Source: Palsa-343 sp036490815 (lineage in GTDB: Bacteria; Acidobacteriota; Terriglobia; Terriglobales; Acidobacteriaceae). From it: DNA of 64,000 bases. The stretch spans positions 310,001 through 374,000 of the forward strand of contig DASXDF010000013.1 in NCBI GenBank assembly GCA_036490815.1, written 5' to 3'. The notes beneath the pieces are model-generated. The model was not told the origin of the DNA, did not search any database, and worked only from the letters and a program-made list of their open reading frames with translations. Positions 9,510 through 17,948 of the stretch are shown in pieces. A program made the position numbers and the translations under genes. Within the stretch, counting starts at the first letter, position 1, and each line of letters opens with the position of its first letter.

Positions 9510-10330
9510 TTCTGTATCGAACGGTGGATGGACTGGTAGTGGTTGAGGGCAGCAAGGGATTTGTGGTGGGGCTGTCGCTGGATGAATTGGTGGCGAAGGC
9601 GGATGTGCACGCATTTCTGGAGGAACAGATTCGCACCGGCGAAGCAGCGGGGGCGCTGCATGCCACGAAGCTGCTGGCGCCGATTGGAAGTCAGGAGGTG
9701 TGGGCGGCGGGCGTAACGTATTTGCGCAGCCGCGCGGCTCGGATGGCGGAATCGAAAGACGCGGGCGGCGGGGACTTCTACGATCGCGTGTACACGGCGG
9801 AGCGGCCGGAGCTGTTTTTCAAGTCGGTCGCGCACAAAGTGGTGGGGCCGGGGGCGGCGGTGGGGCTGCGCAGCGATGCGACGTGGAGCGTGCCCGAACC
9901 GGAGCTGGCGTTGTTCGTCAACCCAGCGGGGCAGATTGTGGGCTACACGATTGGGAACGACATGAGCTCGCGCGATATCGAAGGGCAAAACCCGCTGTAT
10001 CTGCCGCAGGCCAAGGTTTACAACCGGAGTTGCGCGCTGGGGCCGGGGATTTTAATGACACGGGAGCCGCTGGCCGCGGAGACGCGTATTTCGATTGCGA
10101 TTGTGCGGGACGGAAAGGCGGTGTTTTCAGGGGAAACGAAGCTGGCACAGATGAAACGGAAGCCGCAGGAGCTGGTGGACTACCTCTTTCGTGACCAAAC
10201 TTTCCCGCTCGGCTGTTTTCTGCTGACGGGAACGGGAGTTGTGCCTCCCGATTCCTTTACGCTGGAGAAAGGTGACACGGTTAGGATCGGGATCGACGGA
10301 ATCGGCGAACTGGTGAATCCAGTCAGCTAG
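9506..10330 (+). CDS. FAH-family 2-keto-3-deoxy-pentonate dehydratase
   Basis: A 274-aa fumarylacetoacetate-hydrolase-fold protein. Family landmarks include the GVTYLRS region, EPELALFVN with acidic metal ligands, YTIGNDMSSRDIEGQNPLY, and the terminal GDTVRIGIDGIGEL. Members of this fold convert 2-keto-3-deoxy-pentonates to 2-oxoglutarate semialdehyde, as in the archaeal and XylX-type pathways. The flanking genes make that role likely here, though hydrolysis or aldol-type activity is possible for the family. The GTG start lies inside the end of the dehydratase gene (GTGA overlap), so the two proteins are made together. Confidence 0.85.
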   Translation: MILYRTVDGLVVVEGSKGFVVGLSLDELVAKADVHAFLEEQIRTGEAAGALHATKLLAPIGSQEVWAAGVTYLRSRAARMAESKDAGGGDFYDRVYTAERPELFFKSVAHKVVGPGAAVGLRSDATWSVPEPELALFVNPAGQIVGYTIGNDMSSRDIEGQNPLYLPQAKVYNRSCALGPGILMTREPLAAETRISIAIVRDGKAVFSGETKLAQMKRKPQELVDYLFRDQTFPLGCFLLTGTGVVPPDSFTLEKGDTVRIGIDGIGELVNPVS

Positions 10331-10358
10331 CAGGACGCTCTAATCACAGGAGATGACT

Positions 10359-11891
10359 ATGCAGACGGCAGTGGAAACGGCGAAGGTTTTGATTGGCGGG
10401 GAATGGCGGGAGTCGGACGCGGAAGGTGTTTTCGAGCCGGAGAATCCTTCGACAGGCGAAAAGCTGGGGCGGGAATTTCCCGTGAGCCGGTGGAGCGACT
10501 GCGACCGCGCGCTGACAGCGGCGGTGGCGGCAGCGCATGAGCTGGAGCGGATTCCGGCTGAAAAGATTGCGGCGTTTCTTGAAGCGTATGCGGCTGAACT
10601 GGACGCGAACGCTGAGGCGATTGCGCAGGCTGCGCATGAAGAGACGGCGCTGCCTTTTACTCCCAGGCTGAAAGATGTGGAACTGCCGCGGACCACGGAT
10701 CAGCTGCGTCAGGCGGCTGCGGCGGCGCGGCAGGGAACGTGGCGGAACGTCACGATCGATAAGGCAAAGAACATTCGGTCGTGCCATGCGCCGATTGGGC
10801 CGGTGGTGGTGTTTGGCCCCAACAATTTTCCGTTTGCATTTAACGGGGTGAGCGGCGGGGATTTTGCGGCGGCGATTGCTGCGGGGAATCCAGTGATCGC
10901 GAAGGCGCATCCGCTGCACGCCTATACGTCGCAGCTGATGGCGGAGGCCGCGGCTCGGGCGCTGAAGAGCACGGGGCTGCCGGCAGCGACCGTGCAGATG
11001 ATCTATAAGGTGAGCCACAAGACAGGCGAACAGCTGGTGAGCGATCCCAGAATTGGCGCAGTGGGCTTTACGGGCAGCAAAGGCGCGGGCCTGAAGCTGA
11101 AACATGCCGCCGAGGAAGCAGGGAAGCCGATTTATCTGGAGATGTCGAGTTTGAATCCGGTGATTTTTTTGCCGAAAGGCCTGAAAGAGAAGACGGAAAA
11201 CTGGGCGCACGAACTGGCAGACAGCTGCACGGTAGGGTCGGGACAGTTCTGCACGCGGCCAAACGTCGCGGTGCTGATCGAGAGCGATGCGACGGAGGCT
11301 TTTCTGCGGGAGGTGGCCGCTTCTTTCTCCAGTAAGCAGCCGCACGCGCTCTTGTCGGCGAGCTCGCGGGACCAGTTGAGCCAGGCAGTTGAGACGCTGA
11401 AGAAAGCCGGCGCCGCAGTCGTGACGGGCGGCAAGGTAGCCGCCGGCAAAGGGTATGCATTCGAGAGCACGCTGCTGCGGGTTACGGGCAAGGCGTTCCT
11501 CGGGGCTCCGCATGAACTGCAGAGCGAGGCGTTCGGCAACGAAGTGATGGCGATTGTCGTGGCAGACGAGGCTGAGCTGATCAAGGTGCTCGAAAAGCTC
11601 GAAGGCAATCTGACCGGGTGCGTTTATTCGGCGGCGTCGGGCACTGATGATGCGTTGTACGCGCGGCTGGAGCCGGTTCTGCGGCGCAGAGTGGGTCGAT
11701 TGCTGAACGACAAGATGCCCACGGGGGTCGCGGTGAGCCCGGCGATGAACCATGGCGGGCCTTTCCCCGCAACGGGTCATCCGGGATTTACGGCGGTCGG
11801 TATTCCTGCGGCGATTGCGCGCTTCACGGCGCTGCATTGCTATGACAACGTGCGTGAGGATCGGCTGCCGGCGTTTCTTCGCGATAAATGA
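10359..11891 (+). CDS. 2-oxoglutarate semialdehyde dehydrogenase (2,5-dioxovalerate dehydrogenase)
   Basis: NAD(P)-dependent aldehyde dehydrogenase of 510 residues that would oxidise 2-oxoglutarate semialdehyde to 2-oxoglutarate, the last step of the pathway. The cofactor-binding part includes GPVVVFGPNNFPFAF and VGFTGSKGAG. The general-base region is LEMSSLNPV, a variant typical of the KGSADH branch, and the catalytic cysteine is in GQFCTRPN. The C-terminal segment MPTGVAVSPAMNHGGPFPAT is also typical of this branch. ATG 10359 is chosen because AGGAG lies seven bases upstream; ATG 10353 would be too close. It is the last gene of the block, ending just before a perfect hairpin. Confidence 0.9.
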   Translation: MQTAVETAKVLIGGEWRESDAEGVFEPENPSTGEKLGREFPVSRWSDCDRALTAAVAAAHELERIPAEKIAAFLEAYAAELDANAEAIAQAAHEETALPFTPRLKDVELPRTTDQLRQAAAAARQGTWRNVTIDKAKNIRSCHAPIGPVVVFGPNNFPFAFNGVSGGDFAAAIAAGNPVIAKAHPLHAYTSQLMAEAAARALKSTGLPAATVQMIYKVSHKTGEQLVSDPRIGAVGFTGSKGAGLKLKHAAEEAGKPIYLEMSSLNPVIFLPKGLKEKTENWAHELADSCTVGSGQFCTRPNVAVLIESDATEAFLREVAASFSSKQPHALLSASSRDQLSQAVETLKKAGAAVVTGGKVAAGKGYAFESTLLRVTGKAFLGAPHELQSEAFGNEVMAIVVADEAELIKVLEKLEGNLTGCVYSAASGTDDALYARLEPVLRRRVGRLLNDKMPTGVAVSPAMNHGGPFPATGHPGFTAVGIPAAIARFTALHCYDNVREDRLPAFLRDK

Positions 11892-11902
11892 GGAGTGAGA
11901 CG

Positions 11903-11929
11903 GGATCACGGATCGGCGATCCGTGATCC
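11903..11929. terminator. perfect hairpin between convergent genes
   Basis: GGATCACGGATC (11903-11914) pairs exactly with GATCCGTGATCC (11918-11929) around a 3-base loop: a 12-bp perfect stem in the 50-bp gap between the convergent dehydrogenase and efflux pump genes. There is no clear T-run, so it is either a bidirectional terminator of the hairpin-only kind or an RNA 3'-end stabiliser. Confidence 0.5.
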
Positions 11930-11941
11930 GCGGAGTCGTGG

Positions 11942-14900
11942 CTAGATTTCTTCGGGACTGTTGTTGCGCAGTTCGCGTGCCAAGTCCTGCTTCGACGTGA
12001 ACCCGCGCACCAGCAGCGGCATGACAAACAGAATAGAAAAGACCGTTGTGATCATGCCTCCGACGACGACGCGTGCCAGCGGCTGCTGCGCCTGCGCGCC
12101 GATACTAGTGGCGATGGCAGCGGGCAGGAGTCCGATGCCGGCCGCCATGCAGGCCATGACAACGGGACGCATTTCGTCGAGACAGCCTTTCTCAAGGCCG
12201 CGCTCGAGGCCCTCTTCGCGCTGAGCGCGCCGGATGCCTGCAAGAAACACGACGGCTCCGAGCGTGGCCACACCGGTGAGCGAGGTGAATCCCACCGCGG
12301 CTGAAATGCTGAATGCGGTTCGCGTGATGAACAGCGAAAGAATGCCACCGATTGCAGCAAACGGCAGCGTGGCGATGACGATGAACGCATCGCGCCAGGT
12401 GCGGAACTGGATGTAGAGCAGGATGAGAATGACAGCAAGGCTGACGGGGATGATGACGGCCAGGCGGCTCTGTTCCTTTTTAAGGCTATCGAATTCGCCG
12501 GCCCAGGTGTACTCATATCCGGAAGGCAGCTTGACCTGATCGGCCATGCGGTCCTGCAGATCGAGGATGGCGCTGGCGAGATCCCGGCCGCGCACGCTGA
12601 ACTTGATGGGGATGTAGCGGCGGCCGCCTTCGTGATAAATCATGAAGGCTCCGTTGCGGATGGTGACGTTGGCTACCATGCCGAGCTGCACCTGATTGCC
12701 GTCGGGGGTGGGCAGCAGGATGCGGGAGATTTCGTCGGGCGTGCTGCGAAAATCGGGCGCGTAGCGAACGGCAAAGTCGAAGCGGCGATCGTTGTCGATG
12801 ATCTGCGTGACGGGCGCGCCCCCAACCGCGGCCTGAACAACATTGTTGATGTCCTGAGGCTGCAGGTTGTAGCGTGCAGCTTTTGTGCGGTCAATGGAAA
12901 CGAGAAGGCTCGGCTGTCCGGTGACGTCGAAGACTCCGACGTCGGTGATGCCGGGAACTTTCTGCATGATGCCGGAGATCTGGCCGGCAATGCGGGTGAG
13001 TTCCTCGAAATCGTTGCCGAAGAGCTTGAGTGAGTTTTCGCCCTTGACGCCGGACATGGCTTCTTCGACGTTGTCCTGAATATTCTGCGAGAAGTTGAAG
13101 TCGATGCCGGGATACTGCTGGAAGCTTTTGCTGATGGCGGCGATGAGCTGTTCCTTGTCGCCGTGGAATTGCGGGCGCCATTCGCCGACAGGCTTCAGGT
13201 CGGCGAGAAACTCGATGTTGTTGAAGGTGCTGACGTCGGTGCCGTCGTCGGGCCGACCCATCTGAGAAAGGATCTGGGTGATTTCGGGATAGGCGCGCAG
13301 AGTGGCGCGAATATCGTCAGCCATTTTTTCTGAAGACTGGAAGGAAATGTCCTGCTGGAGGTCGGCGCGGATCCACAGGTTGCCTTCTTCTAGGGCTGGC
13401 ATGAACTCGCCGCCAACGAAGTGAAAGATGACGACGGCAGAGCCGAGGGCGAGGAACGCGAAGATCCATGCAATCCCGCTGAAACGAAGAATGCGGTTCA
13501 GACCCTTGTCGTAATGGCGGCGGAAGAACCCGCTGAGCCATGTTTCTTTGGCATCGCCCTTGGCGTTGACGTTTTTGGGAACGGCGATGGAGGCCAGCAC
13601 CGGTGCGAAGACAAGGGCAAAGATCAACGCGCCGGTCAGCGCGAATCCATAGGTCACCGACATGGGCGCAAAGATCTTGCCGGGGACGCCCTGCATGGTG
13701 AAGAGGGGGATGAACGCGACGAGAATGATGAGCGTTGCGAAGAGGACGGGTGTGGCGGCGTCGGCAACTCCGGCGAGGATCAGATCGAAAATCTCTTCGC
13801 CTTCGATCCGGCGGGAGACTTTTCGATAGACGCTTTCAAGGACGACGATCGATGCGTCGACAAGGATGCCAAAGTCGATGGCGCCGATGGAGATGAGGTT
13901 GGCTGACTGATTCGTCAGCACCATCAGACTGAAGGCGAACAGCACAGCAAACGGAATCGTGATGGCCGCGATAAGCGTGATGCGCCAGTCGCCCAGCATG
14001 CTGAGCAGAACCAGAGTGACCAGCGTCAGGCCGAGAAGAACGATATGGCGCACGGTGGCGGTAGTAATGTGAATCAGATTGGTGCGGTCGTAAATGGTGC
14101 TGATGTGCATGCCTTTCGGCAGCAGGTTCCCGTGGTTCAGGTGGTCGATTTTTTCGTGAAGAGCGGCGAGGGCGGGCAGGGACTTGGCGCCCTTCTGCAG
14201 AAGGACGATTGCCTGCACAATGTCGGGATCGTCGTGGTGATGGAAATCGCTGAGGCCCACCTTGCCGAGGCGTGGCTGATGTCCTTCCTGGACGTTAGAA
14301 ACATCGCGCAGCAGAACCGGAACGCCGTTACGCTCGGCTACGACGATGTTGCGCATGTCGTCGAGCGAATGGAGCAGACCGATACCGCGTACATTGACGC
14401 TTTGACTTCCTATAGTGAGATAGTTGCCGCCCGCATTGGCGTTGCTGGTGGTGATTGCGTTCACGACCTGGGTCATGGTGACGCCGTAGGTGAGCAACTT
14501 GTTGGGGTCGACCTCGGCCTGATACTGACGAGTGGTGCCGCCGAAGGTGGCCACGTCGATGATGCCGGGCACCTGCTTAATTTCGCGCAGCAGCAGCCAG
14601 TCCTGGGTGGCCTTGAGCTCATTCAACGAGTAGCCGGGGCCCGTGAGTTGATAGCGGTAGATTTCACCGACGGGCGATTCCGGCGAGAGCTGCGGCTGCA
14701 GGTTGTTGGGCAGCGTCACCTGCTGCAGACGATTCATCGCTTCCTGGCGATCGGTGAAGTAATCGCTGCCGAAAGTGAAGTACATCTTAACGTCGCTCAA
14801 TCCGAAGATGCTGATGGAGCGAATCTGATCGAGTTCGGGCGTGCCGTAGAGCCCGGTTTCCATGGGAATGGTGACCTGCTGCTCCATCTCTTCAGCAGAC

Positions 14901-15064
14901 CACGATGGATACTGCGTGATGAATTCGACCATGGGCGGCGAGGGGTCGGGATAAGCCTCGATGTCGAGTTGATAGAAGGCATACGCGCCTATTGCAAGCA
15001 TGGCGAGGAAAACGATGAGCACAACATTGCGGTAACGGAGGAGAATTCGGATCAGAGCCTGCAT
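11942..15064 (-). CDS. heavy-metal efflux RND pump, CzcA/CusA family
   Basis: Inner-membrane proton-driven pump of 1,040 residues, the usual size for HME-RND proteins. One N-terminal helix (about 12-33) is followed by a large periplasmic part, helices around 335-540, a second periplasmic part and C-terminal helices. The fourth-helix motif is AIDFGILVDASIVVLES; the DFGxxVD...E pattern is that of divalent-cation exporters (CzcA-like) rather than the Cu/Ag exporter CusA, so Co/Zn/Cd/Ni is more likely. Substrate remains inferred. Its ATG lies one base after the stop of the adaptor gene. It is the last gene of a tight minus-strand operon with adaptor and outer-membrane channel. Confidence 0.92.
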   Translation of the reverse strand: MQALIRILLRYRNVVLIVFLAMLAIGAYAFYQLDIEAYPDPSPPMVEFITQYPSWSAEEMEQQVTIPMETGLYGTPELDQIRSISIFGLSDVKMYFTFGSDYFTDRQEAMNRLQQVTLPNNLQPQLSPESPVGEIYRYQLTGPGYSLNELKATQDWLLLREIKQVPGIIDVATFGGTTRQYQAEVDPNKLLTYGVTMTQVVNAITTSNANAGGNYLTIGSQSVNVRGIGLLHSLDDMRNIVVAERNGVPVLLRDVSNVQEGHQPRLGKVGLSDFHHHDDPDIVQAIVLLQKGAKSLPALAALHEKIDHLNHGNLLPKGMHISTIYDRTNLIHITTATVRHIVLLGLTLVTLVLLSMLGDWRITLIAAITIPFAVLFAFSLMVLTNQSANLISIGAIDFGILVDASIVVLESVYRKVSRRIEGEEIFDLILAGVADAATPVLFATLIILVAFIPLFTMQGVPGKIFAPMSVTYGFALTGALIFALVFAPVLASIAVPKNVNAKGDAKETWLSGFFRRHYDKGLNRILRFSGIAWIFAFLALGSAVVIFHFVGGEFMPALEEGNLWIRADLQQDISFQSSEKMADDIRATLRAYPEITQILSQMGRPDDGTDVSTFNNIEFLADLKPVGEWRPQFHGDKEQLIAAISKSFQQYPGIDFNFSQNIQDNVEEAMSGVKGENSLKLFGNDFEELTRIAGQISGIMQKVPGITDVGVFDVTGQPSLLVSIDRTKAARYNLQPQDINNVVQAAVGGAPVTQIIDNDRRFDFAVRYAPDFRSTPDEISRILLPTPDGNQVQLGMVANVTIRNGAFMIYHEGGRRYIPIKFSVRGRDLASAILDLQDRMADQVKLPSGYEYTWAGEFDSLKKEQSRLAVIIPVSLAVILILLYIQFRTWRDAFIVIATLPFAAIGGILSLFITRTAFSISAAVGFTSLTGVATLGAVVFLAGIRRAQREEGLERGLEKGCLDEMRPVVMACMAAGIGLLPAAIATSIGAQAQQPLARVVVGGMITTVFSILFVMPLLVRGFTSKQDLARELRNNSPEEI

Positions 15065-15065
15065 G

Positions 15066-16157
15066 CTACTGAGCCTCTTCCGCGCGCAAGAGTTCGGCTC
15101 CGCTGCTCACGACCTTGTCTCCGTCGTTCAGGCCCTGCGTGATTTCATCGGTGTCCGCGCGCGTTTCACCCAGCGTGACGGTGCGGCGTTCATATTTGCC
15201 GGGAGCGGTTTCAACAAAGACAAAGACGTCGTGGCCGTTCTGGACGACAGCGGTTGCCGGCACAACGATGATGTTGCGCTGTCGGCCGGCGACGGTCATG
15301 GTGGCGTACATCTGCGGCTTCAGACGGTGGCCGGGGTTGGGAAGAACCACGCGCACCTTAAGTGTCAGAGACACCGGATCGACGGCATCAGAGATGTTTT
15401 GGATGGGACCGTGCAGCGTCAAATCTGAATAACCGTTGACGGTAATTTCCGTTTTGTCGCCGACGCGGATCGATCCCTGATCGCGTGGGTAGAGATCGCC
15501 GACGGCCCACACTGAGTCGATGTTGGCGATGGTGGCGATGGCGGTGGCGTTGTCGAGCGAGCGCTGCAGTTCACCAGGGCCGGTACCAACGTCGAGCACC
15601 ACACCGGAGATCGGCGCAGTGATGGGGACAACGTCGGACGTGTCGTTTTCGTTAAAGCCAAGAACGTGGAGTGCCTGGCGAGCGCGCTCCAGTTCGGAGT
15701 GATCCTGATCGTCGAGTGCCTTGAGATCGTCGTAGTCGCGCTGCGCCATCACTTCGTGCTGCATCAGCTCTTTGGCACGGTTGAGCTGCAGATCGGCTCG
15801 GGCGGCCTCGATCCTCGCCTTTTCAAAATCTGCGCGCGCCTGGGCGGCGTCGCTGCTCTGCAGGGTTCCGAGCTTTTGTCCTTTGGTCACGGTCTGTCCA
15901 GGTAGGATGCTGAGCGACAGTACGCGCCCGCTGATGAGCGGATAAATATGAACCATATCCGTGGGGTTGGCCATGATGCGTGCGGGCAACACCAACTCAC
16001 TTGTGACTTGCTGTGGATGGACCGTGGTGGTCTCGATGGCCTGCTCTTTTGGCGTAGGAGTCTGGACAGGGGCTTGGTTCGCATGGCAGGCCGTCATCGA
16101 AAGCAGGGCCAGCGCAGCCAGCGCGGAGGGGATTGCTGAGAGGGTTTGCCGTTTCAT
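15066..16157 (-). CDS. RND efflux periplasmic adaptor (membrane fusion lipoprotein)
   Basis: A 363-aa CusB/CzcB-type adaptor that links pump and outer-membrane channel. The N-terminus has a hydrophobic signal ending in a lipobox-like LLSMTAC, so Cys24 is probably lipidated. A biotinyl-lipoyl-like half motif (YPLISGRVLSLSILPGQTV) precedes a coiled-coil hairpin around residues 105-165 rich in Ala/Glu/Arg, then the second half motif with APISGVVLDVGTGPGE, beta-barrel and membrane-proximal domains. Its start overlaps the channel gene's stop by 4 bp (ATGA), showing tight coupling. No histidine-rich metal-binding extension is seen. Confidence 0.9.
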   Translation of the reverse strand: MKRQTLSAIPSALAALALLSMTACHANQAPVQTPTPKEQAIETTTVHPQQVTSELVLPARIMANPTDMVHIYPLISGRVLSLSILPGQTVTKGQKLGTLQSSDAAQARADFEKARIEAARADLQLNRAKELMQHEVMAQRDYDDLKALDDQDHSELERARQALHVLGFNENDTSDVVPITAPISGVVLDVGTGPGELQRSLDNATAIATIANIDSVWAVGDLYPRDQGSIRVGDKTEITVNGYSDLTLHGPIQNISDAVDPVSLTLKVRVVLPNPGHRLKPQMYATMTVAGRQRNIIVVPATAVVQNGHDVFVFVETAPGKYERRTVTLGETRADTDEITQGLNDGDKVVSSGAELLRAEEAQ

Positions 16158-17434
16158 GGAACGATCTCCGTGGCAGCGGCGAAGCTGAGCTGATGAATGC
16201 TGAGCCAGACCTGTTGATTGGCGTTGAGAGCATCGATATTGATCTGGCGATAGTCGCGCAAGGCATCGAGATAGTCGAGCAGGGTGGAACCGCCGTTGCG
16301 ATAACTGAATTCGAGATTGTCGCGGACGCGCTGCGCCTCGTCGACATAGTGGTTGTTGTAGCGTTTCGCGAGGTCGCGCGCAGCGTCATAACCAGCCCAG
16401 GCCTGATCGACATCGCTCAGTACCTGATTACGGGCAGCGATTTCGCCGAATCGGGCGGACTGTGCTTCGTAACGCGTGCGTTCCTTCTCGCCTTGATTGC
16501 GGTCGAAGATGCGCAGCGGGATGGAAACCTGAAATCCCGCGCTGTTATAGCTGGCGGTGCGTTCATATTCGCCGCCAACGCTGGGATCGGTTGTACCTTC
16601 CGCGGCTGCCAGCTTCACATTCGCGTCTGCCAGGGTTACAGATTGGTGGGCCGCGAGGTAGTCAGGGCGGGCGGCAAGAGCTTCCTGCTCCACCTGCGGG
16701 AGGGTCGTGCTGATTTCGGGAGCCTGAAGGTTGCCAGTGATATCGAAAGCCGCCGATGGCTTCTCGATCCCCATCAGCAACTGCAGCGAATCGCTGGCCT
16801 GGATCAGGCTGAGCTTTGCGCCGTCATCGTCAGACTCAAACTCGGCAAGCTGCAGGTCGATGCGTTCAAAGTCGGTCTTGCTGATGTCACCGGCGTCGAG
16901 TCGCGTCCGACTCAGGTCGACAGTTTTGCGATAGGAATCGAGGTTGTCCTGAGCGATGAGGAGGGCTTGTTTCGCGATGAGCATGTTGGTGAAGGCGTTT
17001 TTGACGGCGAGAACAGTCTGCCGCACCTGATCGTTGTACTGGCTGCCGGTGACGTCAGTCGTGGACCGGGCGACGTCAAGGCGCCAGCGGCGCTTCTGGC
17101 CGCGTTCGAACAGGCGCGTGAGATTGGCGGAGTAGGAGTAGGGGCTGGCCGGGTTGTCGGCCGGCAGCGAGATGTCCGCTCCGGTGACGGTGAAGCTGGG
17201 GTTCTGGCGAAGCCCTGCGGTAATTTCTGCAGCTTTGGTTGCGGCAACATGCTGATCGGCGGAGAGCAGCGAAGGATTCTTCGTTCGGGCGATGTCGAGC
17301 ACCTGCTGGAGCGTCAACGCCGTGAAGGCGGACGGAGGCGTGGGGGTTGGTGCAGACGCTTGCGCGTGCATGGCGGGACATACGAAACAGAGGGCCAGAA
17401 TAATTCCGGGGCCGGAAAGACGGAAGGTCATCAA
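16154..17434 (-). CDS. TolC-family outer-membrane efflux channel (CzcC-like)
   Basis: A 426-aa outer-membrane factor. The signal peptide ends near AMHAQAS. Two repeated OEP domains with long helices follow: LTLQQVLDIARTKNPSLL is the typical start of an outer-membrane efflux protein, and the second half contains LDAGDISKTDFERIDLQLAE. It forms the exit duct for the RND pump encoded downstream and overlaps the adaptor gene by 4 bp. The upstream small protein gene ends 48 bp before it. Family assignment is secure, metal specificity is not visible in this protein. Confidence 0.9.
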   Translation of the reverse strand: MMTFRLSGPGIILALCFVCPAMHAQASAPTPTPPSAFTALTLQQVLDIARTKNPSLLSADQHVAATKAAEITAGLRQNPSFTVTGADISLPADNPASPYSYSANLTRLFERGQKRRWRLDVARSTTDVTGSQYNDQVRQTVLAVKNAFTNMLIAKQALLIAQDNLDSYRKTVDLSRTRLDAGDISKTDFERIDLQLAEFESDDDGAKLSLIQASDSLQLLMGIEKPSAAFDITGNLQAPEISTTLPQVEQEALAARPDYLAAHQSVTLADANVKLAAAEGTTDPSVGGEYERTASYNSAGFQVSIPLRIFDRNQGEKERTRYEAQSARFGEIAARNQVLSDVDQAWAGYDAARDLAKRYNNHYVDEAQRVRDNLEFSYRNGGSTLLDYLDALRDYRQINIDALNANQQVWLSIHQLSFAAATEIVP

Positions 17435-17482
17435 CGGTATCCAGTGATCGTCGGAAGACGATCAGCATTGCAGGGAACAAAA

Positions 17483-17911
17483 TTAAGTCAGGGCCGGATC
17501 GGTCGCGGTCGGAGGGGCGCGGGTAGGCAGACCTTGAGAAAACCCAAACGCCTGCTGCGAAGCGGGCCGCTGAGCGGTCATGAATCCCAGCAACACCCTC
17601 GACGGAATCGTGAATGCAGCGACAGGCGGCGCGAAAAGAACAGGCTGACTGTGCGGTTGCGGATCCGGCAATCCCTGCAGTCCGGTACGCCGCGAGAGGT
17701 GCTCAGTCTCGGCGGGATTGACGGTGGCCTGCAGGTCGTCGGTCAGGGAAATAGCCGGAAGGAGGACCGCCGCGAGGATGGCGAGTGCGATCAACTGCAC
17801 GGCTACCGCGGGGCGCAGGGGCGCATGGTCTTTCTGCCGGCAGGCTGCGCACCACGCTGCGACAAGCGCGACAGTGACGCCAACCCATATAAGATTGAAA
17901 AATATTTCCAC
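17483..17911 (-). CDS. small membrane protein with CxxC motif, unknown function
   Basis: A 142-aa protein I do not recognise. It has a first hydrophobic segment (residues 4-23) ending in AAWCAACRQK, giving a CxxC at the membrane boundary, a second hydrophobic segment at about 36-53, then a proline-rich tail predicted to be on the far side of the membrane. It is the first gene of the efflux operon, 48 bp before the channel gene, so a metal-related accessory role is plausible. No histidine cluster is present. The function is not established; alternatives include a spurious ORF, though the frame, spacing and hydrophobic pattern look real. Confidence 0.65.
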   Translation of the reverse strand: MEIFFNLIWVGVTVALVAAWCAACRQKDHAPLRPAVAVQLIALAILAAVLLPAISLTDDLQATVNPAETEHLSRRTGLQGLPDPQPHSQPVLFAPPVAAFTIPSRVLLGFMTAQRPASQQAFGFSQGLPTRAPPTATDPALT

Positions 17912-17948
17912 GATCCGGGCTCGATTATATCCAGGTTAGACGGTGAGC

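Noticed and set aside
10344..11909. Minus-strand open frame of 521 codons opposite the aldehyde dehydrogenase
   Set aside because: The plus strand carries a complete dehydrogenase with catalytic motifs; the antisense frame has none.
14045..15142. Plus-strand open frame of 365 codons opposite the RND pump and adaptor
   Set aside because: It spans the junction of two firmly identified minus-strand genes and shows no family.
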